From Prochlorococcus sp. AG-347-I06 (GTDB lineage: Bacteria; Cyanobacteriota; Cyanobacteriia; PCC-6307; Cyanobiaceae), in contig QCBM01000004.1 of the NCBI GenBank assembly GCA_003281605.1, positions 62,001 through 126,000 on the forward strand: a stretch of DNA of 64,000 nucleotides, written 5' to 3'. Below the pieces are notes generated by a model, which was given only the letters and a program-made list of their open reading frames with translations, ran no database searches and had not been told where the DNA came from. A program made the translations under genes and the position numbers. Shown one piece after another: positions 36,073-46,690 of this stretch; the stretch's first letter is position 1; each line of letters opens with the position of its first letter.

Positions 36073-36585
36073 ATGGAAAAACTAGAGAGTTTGATTAAGA
36101 CGTATAATGATTTTCCTAAAAAAGGTATAGCTTTCAAAGACTTACTTGGAATAATTCAAGATTCGGAAATCTTTAGGGAACTTATTCTCAGAATGTCTTT
36201 AAATCATGTTATTAAAAATTCTGAGGCAATAATTTCAATAGAGGCTAGAGGATTTATTTTTGGTTCAGCAATTTCGTTTCAGGCCCGTAAACCAATGATT
36301 GTGGCTAGAAAACCTGGAAAACTCCCTGGTGAAATATTTCAAGAAAATTACGATTTAGAGTATGGAAGTAATTCACTTTCAATAGAAAAAGGGGCTCTTG
36401 AAAAATTTAATTCATATGCAATAGTTGATGATCTACTCGCTACAGGAGGAACTGTGGACTGTGTAACAAGAATAGTTAATAAAAGTGGTAAGAGAATTTC
36501 TGGCTTACTAACGGTTGTTGAATTGATTGAACTCAATGGGAGGTTAAGATTTGATTTTCCTGTGGAATCAATACTTTCGATCTGA
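36073..36585 (+). CDS. apt: Adenine phosphoribosyltransferase
   Basis: 170 aa; FPKKGIAFKDL, ARGFIFGSAI, AIVDDLLATGGT. Confidence 0.95.
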   Translation: MEKLESLIKTYNDFPKKGIAFKDLLGIIQDSEIFRELILRMSLNHVIKNSEAIISIEARGFIFGSAISFQARKPMIVARKPGKLPGEIFQENYDLEYGSNSLSIEKGALEKFNSYAIVDDLLATGGTVDCVTRIVNKSGKRISGLLTVVELIELNGRLRFDFPVESILSI

Positions 36586-36650
36586 TAATTTGATACCTTG
36601 AATTCGAAATAATAAGTATTTACTAAATTTAAGAATCCCTTTCAACTAAT

Positions 36651-36755
36651 TTAAATTAAGCCCATCGAACCAGCTGTAAATCCAACTGCTAAAAAAAATG
36701 CAAATTCAGTCAAATCTCTCGGCAATGAATTAACAATAAGACTTATTTGAGTCAT
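36651..36755 (-). CDS. Small TM protein (34 aa)
   Basis: MTQISLIVNSLPRDLTEFAFFLAVGFTAGSMGLI. Confidence 0.55.
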   Translation of the reverse strand: MTQISLIVNSLPRDLTEFAFFLAVGFTAGSMGLI

Positions 36756-36924
36756 TTTACCTTGTGCTCCTCAGGTTTATTTTTCAAAAAATATAACTAA
36801 TTATTTTTTTTGTTGAGGTAAATCAAAGATTTTTTTTCTTTTTTCTAAAGATTTCAAAAATATATATTTTTAATATTTATTCTATGGTTGATATACAAAT
36901 AATAAAAATTTATATTTTGATAGT

Positions 36925-37152
36925 TTGTATATTTTATGCTCTCTATTTTTTTTAAATGCTATATTTTATGTAATAAATAAAATTATGGATTATAAAAAGA
37001 AAACTTTGAGCAAATTAAAAAAAAATGAAAGCTATGAAGAAATAGATACAAGGTTGGCTTCTGGTTGGTATGTAGACGCATTAAACGGTAACAACAAAAA
37101 GAAATACAAAACAAAAGAGGTGGTTTTCAAAATTTCTAAGAAGTCAGAATAG
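36925..37152 (+). CDS. Hypothetical protein (75 aa ORF; start possibly MDYKKK at 36985)
   Basis: Complete ORF, basic C-terminus. Confidence 0.5.
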   Translation: MYILCSLFFLNAIFYVINKIMDYKKKTLSKLKKNESYEEIDTRLASGWYVDALNGNNKKKYKTKEVVFKISKKSE

Positions 37153-37387
37153 TTTAATTTTTATCTTCAAAACCAGAAATAGCACCTAAATAGTACACTT
37201 AATAATTTTAAAAAATTTCTAGGAAGAAAATTCAAACTAACTAAAATTTTTGACTAAATAAAAAAACACTAATGTATAGATCAAAAAACTGGCACATATT
37301 TTTTAAGAATGTAGCGGTTGCTACTTGATTTCGTATAGGTACATACACTATCCTAAGGTGTACTTTAAATTTCGTGTGAGGAAATTT

Positions 37388-38542
37388 ATGAAGCTTTTTA
37401 AAAGCTTGCTTGTAGCTCCTGCAACACTAGGACTTTTAGCTCCTGTAGCAGCTACAGCAAACGAAGTTACAATCAGTGACTTCTCACCTGCAGAACAACT
37501 TGCTATTACTAATAGCCGTGTAGACGGTCTAGAAGCAAGACTTAACAACTTTGAAGCTGGTAGCTTCTCAGAAACAACATCTGCTTCTTTCTCAGTTGAT
37601 TTCGCTATCGGTGCTGTTGATGGAAGAGGAATTGACACTGCAATTACTGATGGAGACGAAGACCTTCAGGCTACTTACGGTTTCCAGATTGACTTGAACA
37701 CTAGTTTCACTGGAGAAGATTCACTTGATATCTCTATTGACGCTGGTAATGCTAACGGCGCACTAGGTCAATTCGATCCTAACGGTCCTGCTGCTACTAA
37801 CGATGCTGATACAACTGTAACAGGTGCTGACATCCTAACTGTCGATGGTATTTCATATACTTTCCCTCTAGGTGGCATGACTGCTTTCGTTGGTGACAAT
37901 ACAGATGGAAGCATGCTATTTACTACAGCTTGTGCATATGGCGGACCATCTAACACACTTGATGATTGCGCTAACACAACTGCTGGAATCACAGGTGGTG
38001 GATTAGCTGCCGGAGCAGCATATGATTTCGATAACGGATTCTCAACTGCATTTGGTGTTCAATTCAGTGAAGATGGTATAGCTACTGATGAATCTGACGA
38101 TTCTTATGCATTAAACGCTGCATACACAGCTGACAGCTACGGTGTTTCTGTTACTTACGCAAACATCGAAGATGGTGACGCCAATGATACATACACAGCA
38201 TTTAATGGTTATTATTCATTTGATAACGGTTTAAGCATCAGTGCTGGTTATGAAATCGGTGATCTTGATGGTGAACCAGCAGTTGAAGACGAAGCAGAAG
38301 CTTTCTTCGTGGGAATCAATGGTGAAGTTGGACCAGGTGAATTAGGTGCTGCTTTAGGTACTTTCGGTTTACAGGAAGAAGCCGCTGGAGACATACCTGA
38401 CAGAATGATGTATGAAGTTTATTATTCATACGCAGTAAATGATGGAATGACAATCACTCCACTTATTTACACTGTAGAAGGTGTAGATGATGCTGATGAA
38501 GATGAAACTGGAATTATGGTTAAAACATCATTCAGCTTCTAA
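37388..38542 (+). CDS. Outer-membrane porin-like protein
   Basis: MKLFKSLLVAPATLGLLAPVAATANEVTISDFSPAEQLAITNSRVDGLEARLNNFEAG signal peptide and acidic beta-rich barrel ending in Phe. Confidence 0.8.
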   Translation: MKLFKSLLVAPATLGLLAPVAATANEVTISDFSPAEQLAITNSRVDGLEARLNNFEAGSFSETTSASFSVDFAIGAVDGRGIDTAITDGDEDLQATYGFQIDLNTSFTGEDSLDISIDAGNANGALGQFDPNGPAATNDADTTVTGADILTVDGISYTFPLGGMTAFVGDNTDGSMLFTTACAYGGPSNTLDDCANTTAGITGGGLAAGAAYDFDNGFSTAFGVQFSEDGIATDESDDSYALNAAYTADSYGVSVTYANIEDGDANDTYTAFNGYYSFDNGLSISAGYEIGDLDGEPAVEDEAEAFFVGINGEVGPGELGAALGTFGLQEEAAGDIPDRMMYEVYYSYAVNDGMTITPLIYTVEGVDDADEDETGIMVKTSFSF

Positions 38543-38578
38543 ATCTAAATTTAATTTAGAAATCTTACACACATTAAA

Positions 38579-38606
38579 AGACCTGCTATATGCAGGTCTT
38601 TTTTTG
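38579..38606 (+). terminator. Rho-independent terminator of porin gene
   Basis: agacctgc-tatat-gcaggtct followed by T7. Confidence 0.92.
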
Positions 38607-38720
38607 TTTTTAAATTATAAAAAAAGTTTGCTAAATAATTTGCTTTGAAATTAAAAATAATTGAAGCTTGAAACTATAAAAGTATTTATTATTAAATAAA
38701 CAACTAACTTTGAAAATATA

Positions 38721-38852
38721 GTGACACCCATATTTAAATGTTTAATTTGTCGCAAAGATATAGAAAGGTCAACTAAAACATTCTGGCTAAAGAAAGGACA
38801 TTTATTATGTTCTTCATGTTTAGATACTATCGAAAAAAAATCAACTAAATAA
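38721..38852 (+). CDS. Putative zinc-ribbon/treble-clef microprotein (43 aa, GTG start)
   Basis: MTPIFKCLICRKDIERSTKTFWLKKGHLLCSSCLDTIEKKSTK; two CxxC pairs. Confidence 0.5.
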   Translation: MTPIFKCLICRKDIERSTKTFWLKKGHLLCSSCLDTIEKKSTK

Positions 38853-39080
38853 ATACTTTTGAAGAATATAATCAATTCTCGAATAAAGATAATTTTTTCT
38901 GAATTTGAGTGATTTTAGTCTGGGAACTAAAGTCGTTATTAACAATTAAAAATATAATTTTTAATGGTGTTAAAATCTTTTCTTAGTTGTATGATTTTTT
39001 AGCTATTACCCAATAGATTTTTTATTAAAAGAATGAAGATTTTATAAAATTTAATTTATCAATTTTTTTATTTGATTGTA

Positions 39081-39120
39081 AAAAAAAAGAGTGAGATTCC
39101 TTAAGTTTAGGAACTCTCAC
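39081..39120 (-). terminator. Rho-independent terminator of hli (minus strand)
   Basis: Reverse strand gtgagagttcctaaacttaaggaatctcac + T-run. Confidence 0.85.
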
Positions 39121-39146
39121 GCTAATTACTTGAAAATTTGTTTGGT

Positions 39147-39254
39147 TTAGAACCAACCTGGGATGATTTGTCCAGTTGTTACATAAGCACCAACAGCTGC
39201 AACAAAACCTAACATTGCTGCCCAACCATTAAAACGTTCTGCTTCAGGAGTCAT
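39147..39254 (-). CDS. hli: High-light-inducible protein, 35 aa
   Basis: MTPEAERFNGWAAMLGFVAAVGAYVTTGQIIPGWF. Confidence 0.92.
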   Translation of the reverse strand: MTPEAERFNGWAAMLGFVAAVGAYVTTGQIIPGWF

Positions 39255-39281
39255 AATAATAAAAAGAGATTTATGTATATT

Positions 39282-39311
39282 ATTGTAACAGGTATTGTGA
39301 AGCTTTGTAAA
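39282..39311 (-). promoter_or_regulatory. Putative sigma70-type promoter of hli
   Basis: Reverse strand AATAC-TTTACA-N18-TACAAT. Confidence 0.55.
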
Positions 39312-39772
39312 GTATTTTTGAAATATCTCGGCGGGGCTCGCTATTGATTATTTTAAATATCACTAGTGTTACAAAATTGACTCATTAATGTGTGTTTATA
39401 CAAATTTTTAAATCAATTAAAGCTTGCATTTAGATTAATTATTAGTAAGTTTTTGTAAGTTTCATCAATTAAATGCTTAGATAGTATTGTGTTAACTTTT
39501 TTTAGTTTTGGGATTTCTGGAGAATTTAGGCTATACAAATTTTGTGTTAATTAAATTCTGGGTATTTGTAATATTGATTTTATTTATGCATAATGATTTT
39601 CGTTCTTTGCTTTTTAAGTTATAAAAGATTTCTTATGTTTTAAATAGTTATTATAGAAATAGAATATAAATATATATCTGCAAATAAAATCATAGAAGAA
39701 ATTAGTTTGGTTGTAGTTTATATTTCTTTAACTGATGAGATTCTAAATAATGGGCTCAATTTTAAGTAAATG

Positions 39773-39844
39773 TGGGTCGCCTGAGATTCGAACTCAGGAC
39801 CAGCCGGTTAAAAGCCGGATGCTCTACCGCTGAGCTAGCGACCC
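39773..39844 (-). tRNA. trnK: tRNA-Lys (TTT)
   Basis: Reverse strand GGGTCGCTAGCTCAGCGGTAGAGCATCCGGCTTTTAACCGGCTGGTCCTGAGTTCGAATCTCAGGCGACCCA. Confidence 0.97.
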
Positions 39845-40021
39845 ATTTTGTAAAATTGAGTACATATGGAATTATCCCTTTTTAAGGTAAAAAAAACAAC
39901 TTTTTATTTCAAGTTGAACAATTGAAAAACAATTCTTAACTTATTAAATAAAAAATTAAAATTTCTCTCTAAATTTACACTTAAAAGTTAAAATAATCTA
40001 ACCATCAATAGGATTTCTAAA

Positions 40022-40138
40022 ATGCTCAGAACAATCGTAGTTTTTGCCCCCATTATTGCAGCTTTAGCTTGGGTTATATTCAATATACAAAAACCCGCAA
40101 GAGAGCAATTTAATAGGGACTTTTTGGGCAAGGATTAA
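40022..40138 (+). CDS. psbY: Photosystem II protein PsbY
   Basis: [38 protein letters not shown]. Confidence 0.85.
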
Positions 40139-40144
40139 TCCAAT

Positions 40145-41557
40145 TTGTTAGATAAAGAAGTAATAGTTATTGGTGCTGGTCTTGCAGGATCAGAAGCTGC
40201 TTGGCAAGTAGCAAATTTTGGTGTACCAGTCAAACTAGTTGAAATGAGACCTATCAAATCAACTCCAGCTCATCATACGAGTGATTTTGGAGAATTGGTT
40301 TGTAGTAATAGTTTTGGAGCTTTAAGTCCTGATAGAGCTGCGGGTTTATTGCAAAAAGAACTAAGGTTTTTTAAATCGTTAATAGTTCAAACAGCTGATA
40401 AATTTGCTGTTCCAGCAGGGGGTGCTTTAGCGGTTGATAGATCTAAATTTAGTAATGCTTTGACTCAAGCCTTATCAAATCATCCATTAATCGAAATTAA
40501 TAGATTTGAACAATTAGATCTCCCAAGCGAAGAAAATATAACTATCCTTGCAACTGGGCCATTAACTGCCGATGATTTATCCTATAAAATTCAAGCTTTT
40601 ACTGGTATCGATGATTGTCATTTTTTTGATGCGGCTAGCCCTATAATTCATGGAGGTTCTATTGATCAAGAGATTGTATTTAAAGCTAGTAGATACGACA
40701 AAGGAGATCCGGCATATCTCAATTGCCCTATGAATAAAAATGATTACATCCATTTCAGAAACGCACTAATAGAAGGAGAACAAGCTAGCTTAAAAGACTT
40801 TGAGAAAGAATCAGCTAATTTCTTTGAGGCTTGCTTACCAATTGAAGAAATTGCAAGAAGAGGAGTTGATACTATGAGATATGGCCCCTTGAAAGCAATA
40901 GGGTTGTGGAATCCAAAATGGGGAGATTTATTCGATAAGGAAAATAGATTAAAAAAGAGACCTCATGCAATTGTCCAATTAAGGAAAGAAGATTTAGAAG
41001 GGAAACTACTAAATATGGTTGGTTTTCAAACTAATCTCAAATGGTCTGAGCAAAAAAGAATATTTAGGATGATTCCTGGTTTAGAAAAGGCTGATTTTGT
41101 ACGCTTTGGAGTAATGCATAGAAATACTTTTTTAGAATCTCCAAAATTACTTTTACCGACATTGCAATTTATGAAAAGAGAAAACCTTTTTGCTGCGGGG
41201 CAAATAACTGGGACGGAAGGTTATGCAGCAGCAGCTGCAGGAGGCTTGCTTGCAGGAATAAATGCATCCTTATTAGCTAAGGGTAAAAAACCAGTAAGTT
41301 TTCCTGATGTATCGATGATTGGTTCTCTAATGAATTTTATTAGTAACAAAAATCAAATATTATCTAATCAGAAAAAGAATAAATTCCAGCCAATGCCTGC
41401 TTCATTTGGTTTAGTTCCAGAACTATCTAAAAAAATAAAAGATAAAAGATTAAGGTACAAAGCTTATCAAGAAAGATCTACAGAAGCCTTGAATGACTTT
41501 AAAAATAAACTAAATTCTTGTTTTGATAAAGACCACTTACTCAGCAAAATTTACTAA
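40145..41557 (+). CDS. trmFO: Methylenetetrahydrofolate--tRNA-(uracil-5-)-methyltransferase TrmFO (TTG start)
   Basis: 470 aa; [44 protein letters not shown]. Confidence 0.95.
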   Translation: MLDKEVIVIGAGLAGSEAAWQVANFGVPVKLVEMRPIKSTPAHHTSDFGELVCSNSFGALSPDRAAGLLQKELRFFKSLIVQTADKFAVPAGGALAVDRSKFSNALTQALSNHPLIEINRFEQLDLPSEENITILATGPLTADDLSYKIQAFTGIDDCHFFDAASPIIHGGSIDQEIVFKASRYDKGDPAYLNCPMNKNDYIHFRNALIEGEQASLKDFEKESANFFEACLPIEEIARRGVDTMRYGPLKAIGLWNPKWGDLFDKENRLKKRPHAIVQLRKEDLEGKLLNMVGFQTNLKWSEQKRIFRMIPGLEKADFVRFGVMHRNTFLESPKLLLPTLQFMKRENLFAAGQITGTEGYAAAAAGGLLAGINASLLAKGKKPVSFPDVSMIGSLMNFISNKNQILSNQKKNKFQPMPASFGLVPELSKKIKDKRLRYKAYQERSTEALNDFKNKLNSCFDKDHLLSKIY

Positions 41558-41581
41558 GATTAATTATCAAGGATCCAAAAA

Positions 41582-43126
41582 ATGGAATTAAATAAGGAAA
41601 ACTTCGATGCAATTATTATTGGCTCAGGAATAGGAGGGTTAGTAACTGCTTCACAATTAGCAGCGAAAGGAGCTCAAGTATTAGTTCTTGAAAAATATAT
41701 TATTCCAGGCGGGAGTGGAGGCTCTTTTAAAAGAAAAGGCTATACCTTTGATGTAGGGGCTTCAATGATTTTTGGATTTGGAGAAAAAGGTTATACCAAT
41801 TTATTAACTCGTGCTTTGAAAGATGTGAATGAAAAATGCGAAACTATTCCGGATCCTGTTCAACTGGAATATCATTTACCACATAACTTTAATATTTCTG
41901 TAGATAAAAATTATGAGCAATTTATAAGCAAATTATCAGCTAGTTTCCCCAATGAAAAAAAAGGTATCAAGAAATTCTATGATACTTGTGCCAGTGTATT
42001 TAAGTGTTTAGATTCAATGCCTCTTTTATCAATAGAGGATCCAAGTTATCTTTTTAAAGTCTTCTTTAAATCTCCATTATCCTGTTTAGGGTTAGCTAGA
42101 TGGTTACCTGCAAATGCAGGAGATGTTGCAAGAAAGTTTATAAAAGACCCTGAACTTTTAAAATTTATCGATATCGAATGTTTTTGTTGGTCTGTAATGC
42201 CAGCTCTTAAAACTCCTATGATTAATGCGGGAATGGTATTCACAGATAGGCATGCTGGGGGGATAAATTATCCAAAAGGGGGAGTTGGAACGATAGCAGA
42301 GAAGTTTGTTTCTGGTATTGAAAAATTAGGAGGAAAAGTAAGATACAAAGCCAATGTGACTGAAATCCTATTGAAAGATGAGAAAGCGGTAGGAGTTAAG
42401 CTCTCAAATGGAGAAGAGATATATTCAAATATTGTTGTATCCAACTCCACTAGATGGGATACATTTGGATTAAAACATAATACTAAAGGATTAATTTCAA
42501 GTGAAAACGTGCCAAAAAGTGAATATAAGTGGTCAGAAACTTATAAACCCTCACCTTCTTTCGTTTCGATTCACCTTGGAGTAGAAAAAAATATAATACC
42601 CGATAATTTTAATTGCCATCATATAATCGTTGAAAATTGGGATGAATTAGAAAGCGAAAAGGGAGTTATTTTTGTTTCTATACCTACGTTGCTTGACTCG
42701 TCTTTGGCTCCTGAAGGAAAACATATCTTGCATGCATTTACTCCTTCATCGATGAGTGAATGGGAAGGCCTAACAAGGAAAGAATATTTGCAAAAGAAAG
42801 AAAAATATTTTACTTTCCTTGTTGAAAAAATATCAACAGTTCTTCCTAATCTTGAACAAAATATTGACCACATAGAAATTGGTACTCCTAAAACTCATAA
42901 AAAGTTTCTTGGTAGATATGAAGGTAGTTATGGGCCAATTCCTAGTAAAAAGTTGCTTGGACTTTTGCCAATGCCTTTCAACACTACAAAAATTCAAAAC
43001 CTTTATTGTGTAGGGGATTCATGCTTTCCTGGCCAAGGCCTAAATGCAGTTGCTTTTAGTGGATACGCATGCGCTCATAAAATAGGTGCAAAGTTAAACA
43101 TAAACAGTTTTAAATTGCCCGATTAA
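41582..43126 (+). CDS. crtH: Carotenoid cis-trans isomerase (CrtISO/CrtH)
   Basis: 514 aa; AIIIGSGIGGLVTASQLAAKGAQVLVLEKYIIPGGSGGSFKRKGYTFDVGASMIFG; VGDSCFPGQGLNAVAFSGYACAHKIG. Confidence 0.93.
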   Translation: MELNKENFDAIIIGSGIGGLVTASQLAAKGAQVLVLEKYIIPGGSGGSFKRKGYTFDVGASMIFGFGEKGYTNLLTRALKDVNEKCETIPDPVQLEYHLPHNFNISVDKNYEQFISKLSASFPNEKKGIKKFYDTCASVFKCLDSMPLLSIEDPSYLFKVFFKSPLSCLGLARWLPANAGDVARKFIKDPELLKFIDIECFCWSVMPALKTPMINAGMVFTDRHAGGINYPKGGVGTIAEKFVSGIEKLGGKVRYKANVTEILLKDEKAVGVKLSNGEEIYSNIVVSNSTRWDTFGLKHNTKGLISSENVPKSEYKWSETYKPSPSFVSIHLGVEKNIIPDNFNCHHIIVENWDELESEKGVIFVSIPTLLDSSLAPEGKHILHAFTPSSMSEWEGLTRKEYLQKKEKYFTFLVEKISTVLPNLEQNIDHIEIGTPKTHKKFLGRYEGSYGPIPSKKLLGLLPMPFNTTKIQNLYCVGDSCFPGQGLNAVAFSGYACAHKIGAKLNINSFKLPD

Positions 43127-43142
43127 ATGGATTTTTGCTGAA

Positions 43143-43649
43143 ATGATAGAAAAATTTAAAACTCTTTTTTTTGTAAAAAGTTCGTTAATTTCTCTTTATT
43201 TAGCGCTTACAATTCCTTTGCCATTTATTTCAATCGAAAAATTAAAAATCCCCTCTATTATAATTTTTGCCCTAGGACTTTATTTGATAATAAATATCAC
43301 TAGTGATTATGTAGAAACTTCTAATAATAAAATTTTATATAAAACAAGCTTTATTTCTAAATTCTTAGGAAAAAAAAATTGGGAGATTTCTTGGAAAGAT
43401 ATTAAGTTAATCAAATCTTTACCAACGAGTCAGGGTAGTAAAGTTTATTACTTTAATACGCATCAAGGTGAAAACTTTCTTGTCCCACAAAGAGTGGAAA
43501 AATTTGAAAAATTTTTATTAATTGTTTCCAGTAATACTGGGATTGATATTAATGAAATATCTTACATATCACCACTATGGACGTATAAATTCTTGACTTT
43601 ACTTTCAATAATGATGATTGCTGGGGAGATTTTTGCTTTTCTAAGCTAA
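43143..43649 (+). CDS. Conserved hypothetical membrane protein
   Basis: 168 aa with N-terminal TMs and soluble domain. Confidence 0.7.
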   Translation: MIEKFKTLFFVKSSLISLYLALTIPLPFISIEKLKIPSIIIFALGLYLIINITSDYVETSNNKILYKTSFISKFLGKKNWEISWKDIKLIKSLPTSQGSKVYYFNTHQGENFLVPQRVEKFEKFLLIVSSNTGIDINEISYISPLWTYKFLTLLSIMMIAGEIFAFLS

Positions 43650-44383
43650 ATATTATCAATACTGAATCTATAACCTTGTTGTCTAACAGTGGTTATACCA
43701 CCACCTTCTCCCAAGCCTGCCTGTTCTAATTTTCTCCGAAGAGTTAAAACCTGAGTATCTACAGACCTAGGACCCCCGCTGAAGGGTGGCCAGGCCATCC
43801 TCAGAAGCTCTTGCCGGCTCCTAACCATCCCAGGTGGCATTAAAAGGGCGCAAAGTAGTGCAAACTCTCTAGGGCTTAATTCTACGGGCTTCTCGCTAAG
43901 AGTTACCTGTCTTAAAAGAAGATGAACCTCTAGTGGGCCAACCTCAACTTTTTCTTGTAATCCAATTCTCCCTCTTTTTAAAAGGGTTCTACATCTAGCT
44001 GCAAGTTCTTCTAGGCCAAATGGTTTTCTAAGAACATCATCTGCCCCTTCATCTAACAAGTTAACTAATGCTTCAACACCTGATCTTGCCGTTAAAACTA
44101 TGACAGAGCACCCCAATTGTTGGGCGAGCCTCATTGCAGTATTCTGATCGAGGATTTCTGCGCTAACTAATAGGTCAGGTGACTGTTCTCTACATAAGTC
44201 AACGGCTTCTGTAGCTGTACCTACTGCCGCCGCTAAATGGCCATCTTGACGAAGCCTTTGCACAAGGACAGTTCTAAGTGTGGGGTGAGGTTCAACAACT
44301 AGAACTCTTGAAGGAGTTTGAGAGCTCTGAGGCAATTGTGAACTGCCAGGAGTTGAAGCTAAGATTTGCTCAGTTGATTGCAT
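43646..44383 (-). CDS. OmpR-type response regulator with atypical receiver
   Basis: 245 aa; receiver lacking canonical Asp residues (VVEPHPTLR; LLVSAEILD) plus winged helix LSPREFALLCALL...VDTQVLTLRRKL...TVRQQGYRF. Confidence 0.88.
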   Translation of the reverse strand: MQSTEQILASTPGSSQLPQSSQTPSRVLVVEPHPTLRTVLVQRLRQDGHLAAAVGTATEAVDLCREQSPDLLVSAEILDQNTAMRLAQQLGCSVIVLTARSGVEALVNLLDEGADDVLRKPFGLEELAARCRTLLKRGRIGLQEKVEVGPLEVHLLLRQVTLSEKPVELSPREFALLCALLMPPGMVRSRQELLRMAWPPFSGGPRSVDTQVLTLRRKLEQAGLGEGGGITTVRQQGYRFSIDNI

Positions 44384-44468
44384 TCTTAATTACTGTTTGG
44401 CCGGGCATTTTTGATCATCCTTAATAAGGTATAACAAATGCTAAATAAAAATCAGAATCTATCGAATT

Positions 44469-44738
44469 ATGACATCTTTTGAAAATCCTAAAGCAATTCG
44501 CCATTTTCAATCAATTTGCGATAATCTCCAGGACCTAGTTACTCGTTTTCATACGCCATCTGATCTTAAATTATATAGTGATGGTTATCTTCAAGCCTTA
44601 AGAAATTGCAATGGTTTAGAGCAAAATGACCAAAAAAAATTAGAAAGATTAATTGAAAGATGGATTCTAGATCCGTCAAGTTTTATTGATCCAGAGGGGG
44701 ATGGAAATAAAGGCTTTTTTGATAAAAAAAGGATTTAA
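44469..44738 (+). CDS. Conserved cyanobacterial protein (DUF6761-like)
   Basis: 89 aa complete ORF. Confidence 0.7.
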   Translation: MTSFENPKAIRHFQSICDNLQDLVTRFHTPSDLKLYSDGYLQALRNCNGLEQNDQKKLERLIERWILDPSSFIDPEGDGNKGFFDKKRI

Positions 44739-44786
44739 AATATTAATTTTTATTAATCAATTCAGTATTTATACTTACTAATTGTC

Positions 44787-45110
44787 TTAAGACGCTAATT
44801 CAATTTCTATTTTTTCTTTAAGAGATCCTGAGTTGTACATCTCAATAAGAATGTCTGAGCCTCCAAGAAACTCTCCTTTTAGGTAAACTTGCGGAATTGT
44901 TGGCCAATCTGAATATTCTTTAATACCTTCTCTTATAGCAAAATCACTTAAAACATCAAACGTCCCAAATTCTACTCCCAGGGAATTTAGTATTTGCACT
45001 ACATTGTTGGAAAACCCGCATTGAGGCATTAATTTTGTCCCTTTCATGAAAACCATTATTCGATGAGAATCGATCAGTTTTTGTATTTTATCTTTTGTTG
45101 TTTTGTCCAT
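44787..45110 (-). CDS. grxD: Monothiol glutaredoxin (Grx4 family)
   Basis: 107 aa; [42 protein letters not shown]. Confidence 0.95.
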   Translation of the reverse strand: MDKTTKDKIQKLIDSHRIMVFMKGTKLMPQCGFSNNVVQILNSLGVEFGTFDVLSDFAIREGIKEYSDWPTIPQVYLKGEFLGGSDILIEMYNSGSLKEKIEIELAS

Positions 45111-45113
45111 AAT

Positions 45114-45344
45114 TTAATTTGGAGTTTCTGTTTTTAATGCCAGTGCATGGATAGTCTCTGAAGCTAATTCTTCCTTCAAAGCAGAATAGACTAGCTGGTG
45201 TTGTTTAACTAATGATAATCCATTAAATTCAGATGCAATTACAGTTACTTGTAAATGATCATTTCCCTTAAGGTTTTCAACAAAAACTTTGGAACTTGGA
45301 ATTTTTTTAGTGATTAAATTAATGACCTCTGCTTTCGTAATCAT
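45114..45344 (-). CDS. BolA-family protein
   Basis: 76 aa adjacent to grxD; FNGLSLVKQHQLVYSAL. Confidence 0.9.
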   Translation of the reverse strand: MITKAEVINLITKKIPSSKVFVENLKGNDHLQVTVIASEFNGLSLVKQHQLVYSALKEELASETIHALALKTETPN

Positions 45345-45356
45345 AATTAATTTTAA

Positions 45357-45884
45357 TTAACCTTTGTATTTTGTCTCAACAAATCCTAGTTGGATCAACC
45401 TTTCATAAGCTTCTTTACCTTCTGGACTATTAGGTGACATTATTCTAATTGTCTCAACAAGTAAGGGTACAGCAACCTCAGGCTTTTCAGTTTTTATATA
45501 CATGGATGCTAATCTCTCATTTGATTCTGCCAATATTTGTAATGTTTCCTTACCTTTCCTTTGCATTTCATTTGGTATTCTGGCATCAACTCCTTTGAAG
45601 GATGAATTTAGATCAGAATAAAAAGACGCAAGTTGCTTTGCTAATTTTCTAGCATCTAAATAAAAATCCTTAGCTTTTTCAAAATCCCGGTTTTTAATAT
45701 ATTTATCACCTTCTTTTATAAAATATTCAACGTTTGAGATGGAAAGCTTTTTACTCTCATTTGAGAGTACTCTGAAGTCTTTTGGATCTTTTGTTTCTGC
45801 ATGAACTTCATATTTGTAGGGAAAATTCCCAAAAAATATAAATAAAATTGGGATTAATTTTAAGAATTTCATTTTCTTTTTCAT
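45357..45884 (-). CDS. Conserved hypothetical secreted protein
   Basis: 175 aa with signal peptide and TPR-like helices. Confidence 0.7.
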   Translation of the reverse strand: MKKKMKFLKLIPILFIFFGNFPYKYEVHAETKDPKDFRVLSNESKKLSISNVEYFIKEGDKYIKNRDFEKAKDFYLDARKLAKQLASFYSDLNSSFKGVDARIPNEMQRKGKETLQILAESNERLASMYIKTEKPEVAVPLLVETIRIMSPNSPEGKEAYERLIQLGFVETKYKG

Positions 45885-45915
45885 TTATTAAAATTCATAG
45901 TAACTTATTGCAGAT

Positions 45916-46590
45916 TCATCTACCTACATTTTTTAATGCTTTTTTTTCCTCTTGAATCATTTTTTCATTTAGAAATTTATTAAAGTCCTTAATATTAAAG
46001 TTTGAGTAATCATTAATTGAGATTGGTTTTCCAAAGGATAAACAAAATTCGCCCCGGAAGTTCGGAGGTATTTTGCTATAAGCAATTCCAATTGGAATAA
46101 TAGTAACAGAGGTTGTTTTTTTGGTAGCTAATCTAGCTAATCTATAAAGCCCTTCTTTGAGAACTAATTTTTTTCCATATCTATTAATCTTTCCTTCGGG
46201 GAAAACAACTAGTTGTTCTCCTTTTTCTATAAGATCAATCGCATATCTTAAAGCTGAGAGGGAGGGCGATAATTGATTTATTGAAAAACATCCAAGTCTT
46301 TTTAAAAACCAACCTTGTATTCCTCTCATTTCGGATGTAGTAACCATAAATCTACAATCCTTTTTTGTTACCCTTCTACCCATCGCCATTGTGAGTACTA
46401 AGCCGTCCCATCTTGATCTGTGGGTTGGAGCTAGAATGATAGAGGAATTTATGGGAATCGAAAAACCATTTTTTAATATTTTCTTTTTTCTAAAAAAGAA
46501 TCTCAAAACAACGTCCTGAGTAACGAACATTGCAATAAATCCCAATACAGGGTTGATTTTATGCCAAATATTTAAGGAATTCTTCTTCAA
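45916..46590 (-). CDS. plsC: 1-acyl-sn-glycerol-3-phosphate acyltransferase
   Basis: [13 protein letters not shown] (HX4D-type), FPEGKIN. Confidence 0.88.
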   Translation of the reverse strand: MKKNSLNIWHKINPVLGFIAMFVTQDVVLRFFFRKKKILKNGFSIPINSSIILAPTHRSRWDGLVLTMAMGRRVTKKDCRFMVTTSEMRGIQGWFLKRLGCFSINQLSPSLSALRYAIDLIEKGEQLVVFPEGKINRYGKKLVLKEGLYRLARLATKKTTSVTIIPIGIAYSKIPPNFRGEFCLSFGKPISINDYSNFNIKDFNKFLNEKMIQEEKKALKNVGR

Positions 46591-46690
46591 GTTCTATTTA
46601 CTATATATTAATAATTTAAGTGTTTGCCTTTTTTTATTAGCTATTATTGGGCGGTTACTAGATTGTCTAGAAACTAAGATTTTCAAAATT

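Noticed and set aside
37348-37992. Minus-strand ORFs antisense to the porin gene
   Set aside because: Shadow ORFs of a strongly supported porin frame with its own terminator.
39025-39225. Listed 66-aa minus-strand ORF (MGSNVRFCCSC...)
   Set aside because: Wrong frame over a clear hli gene (39147..39254) and its terminator.
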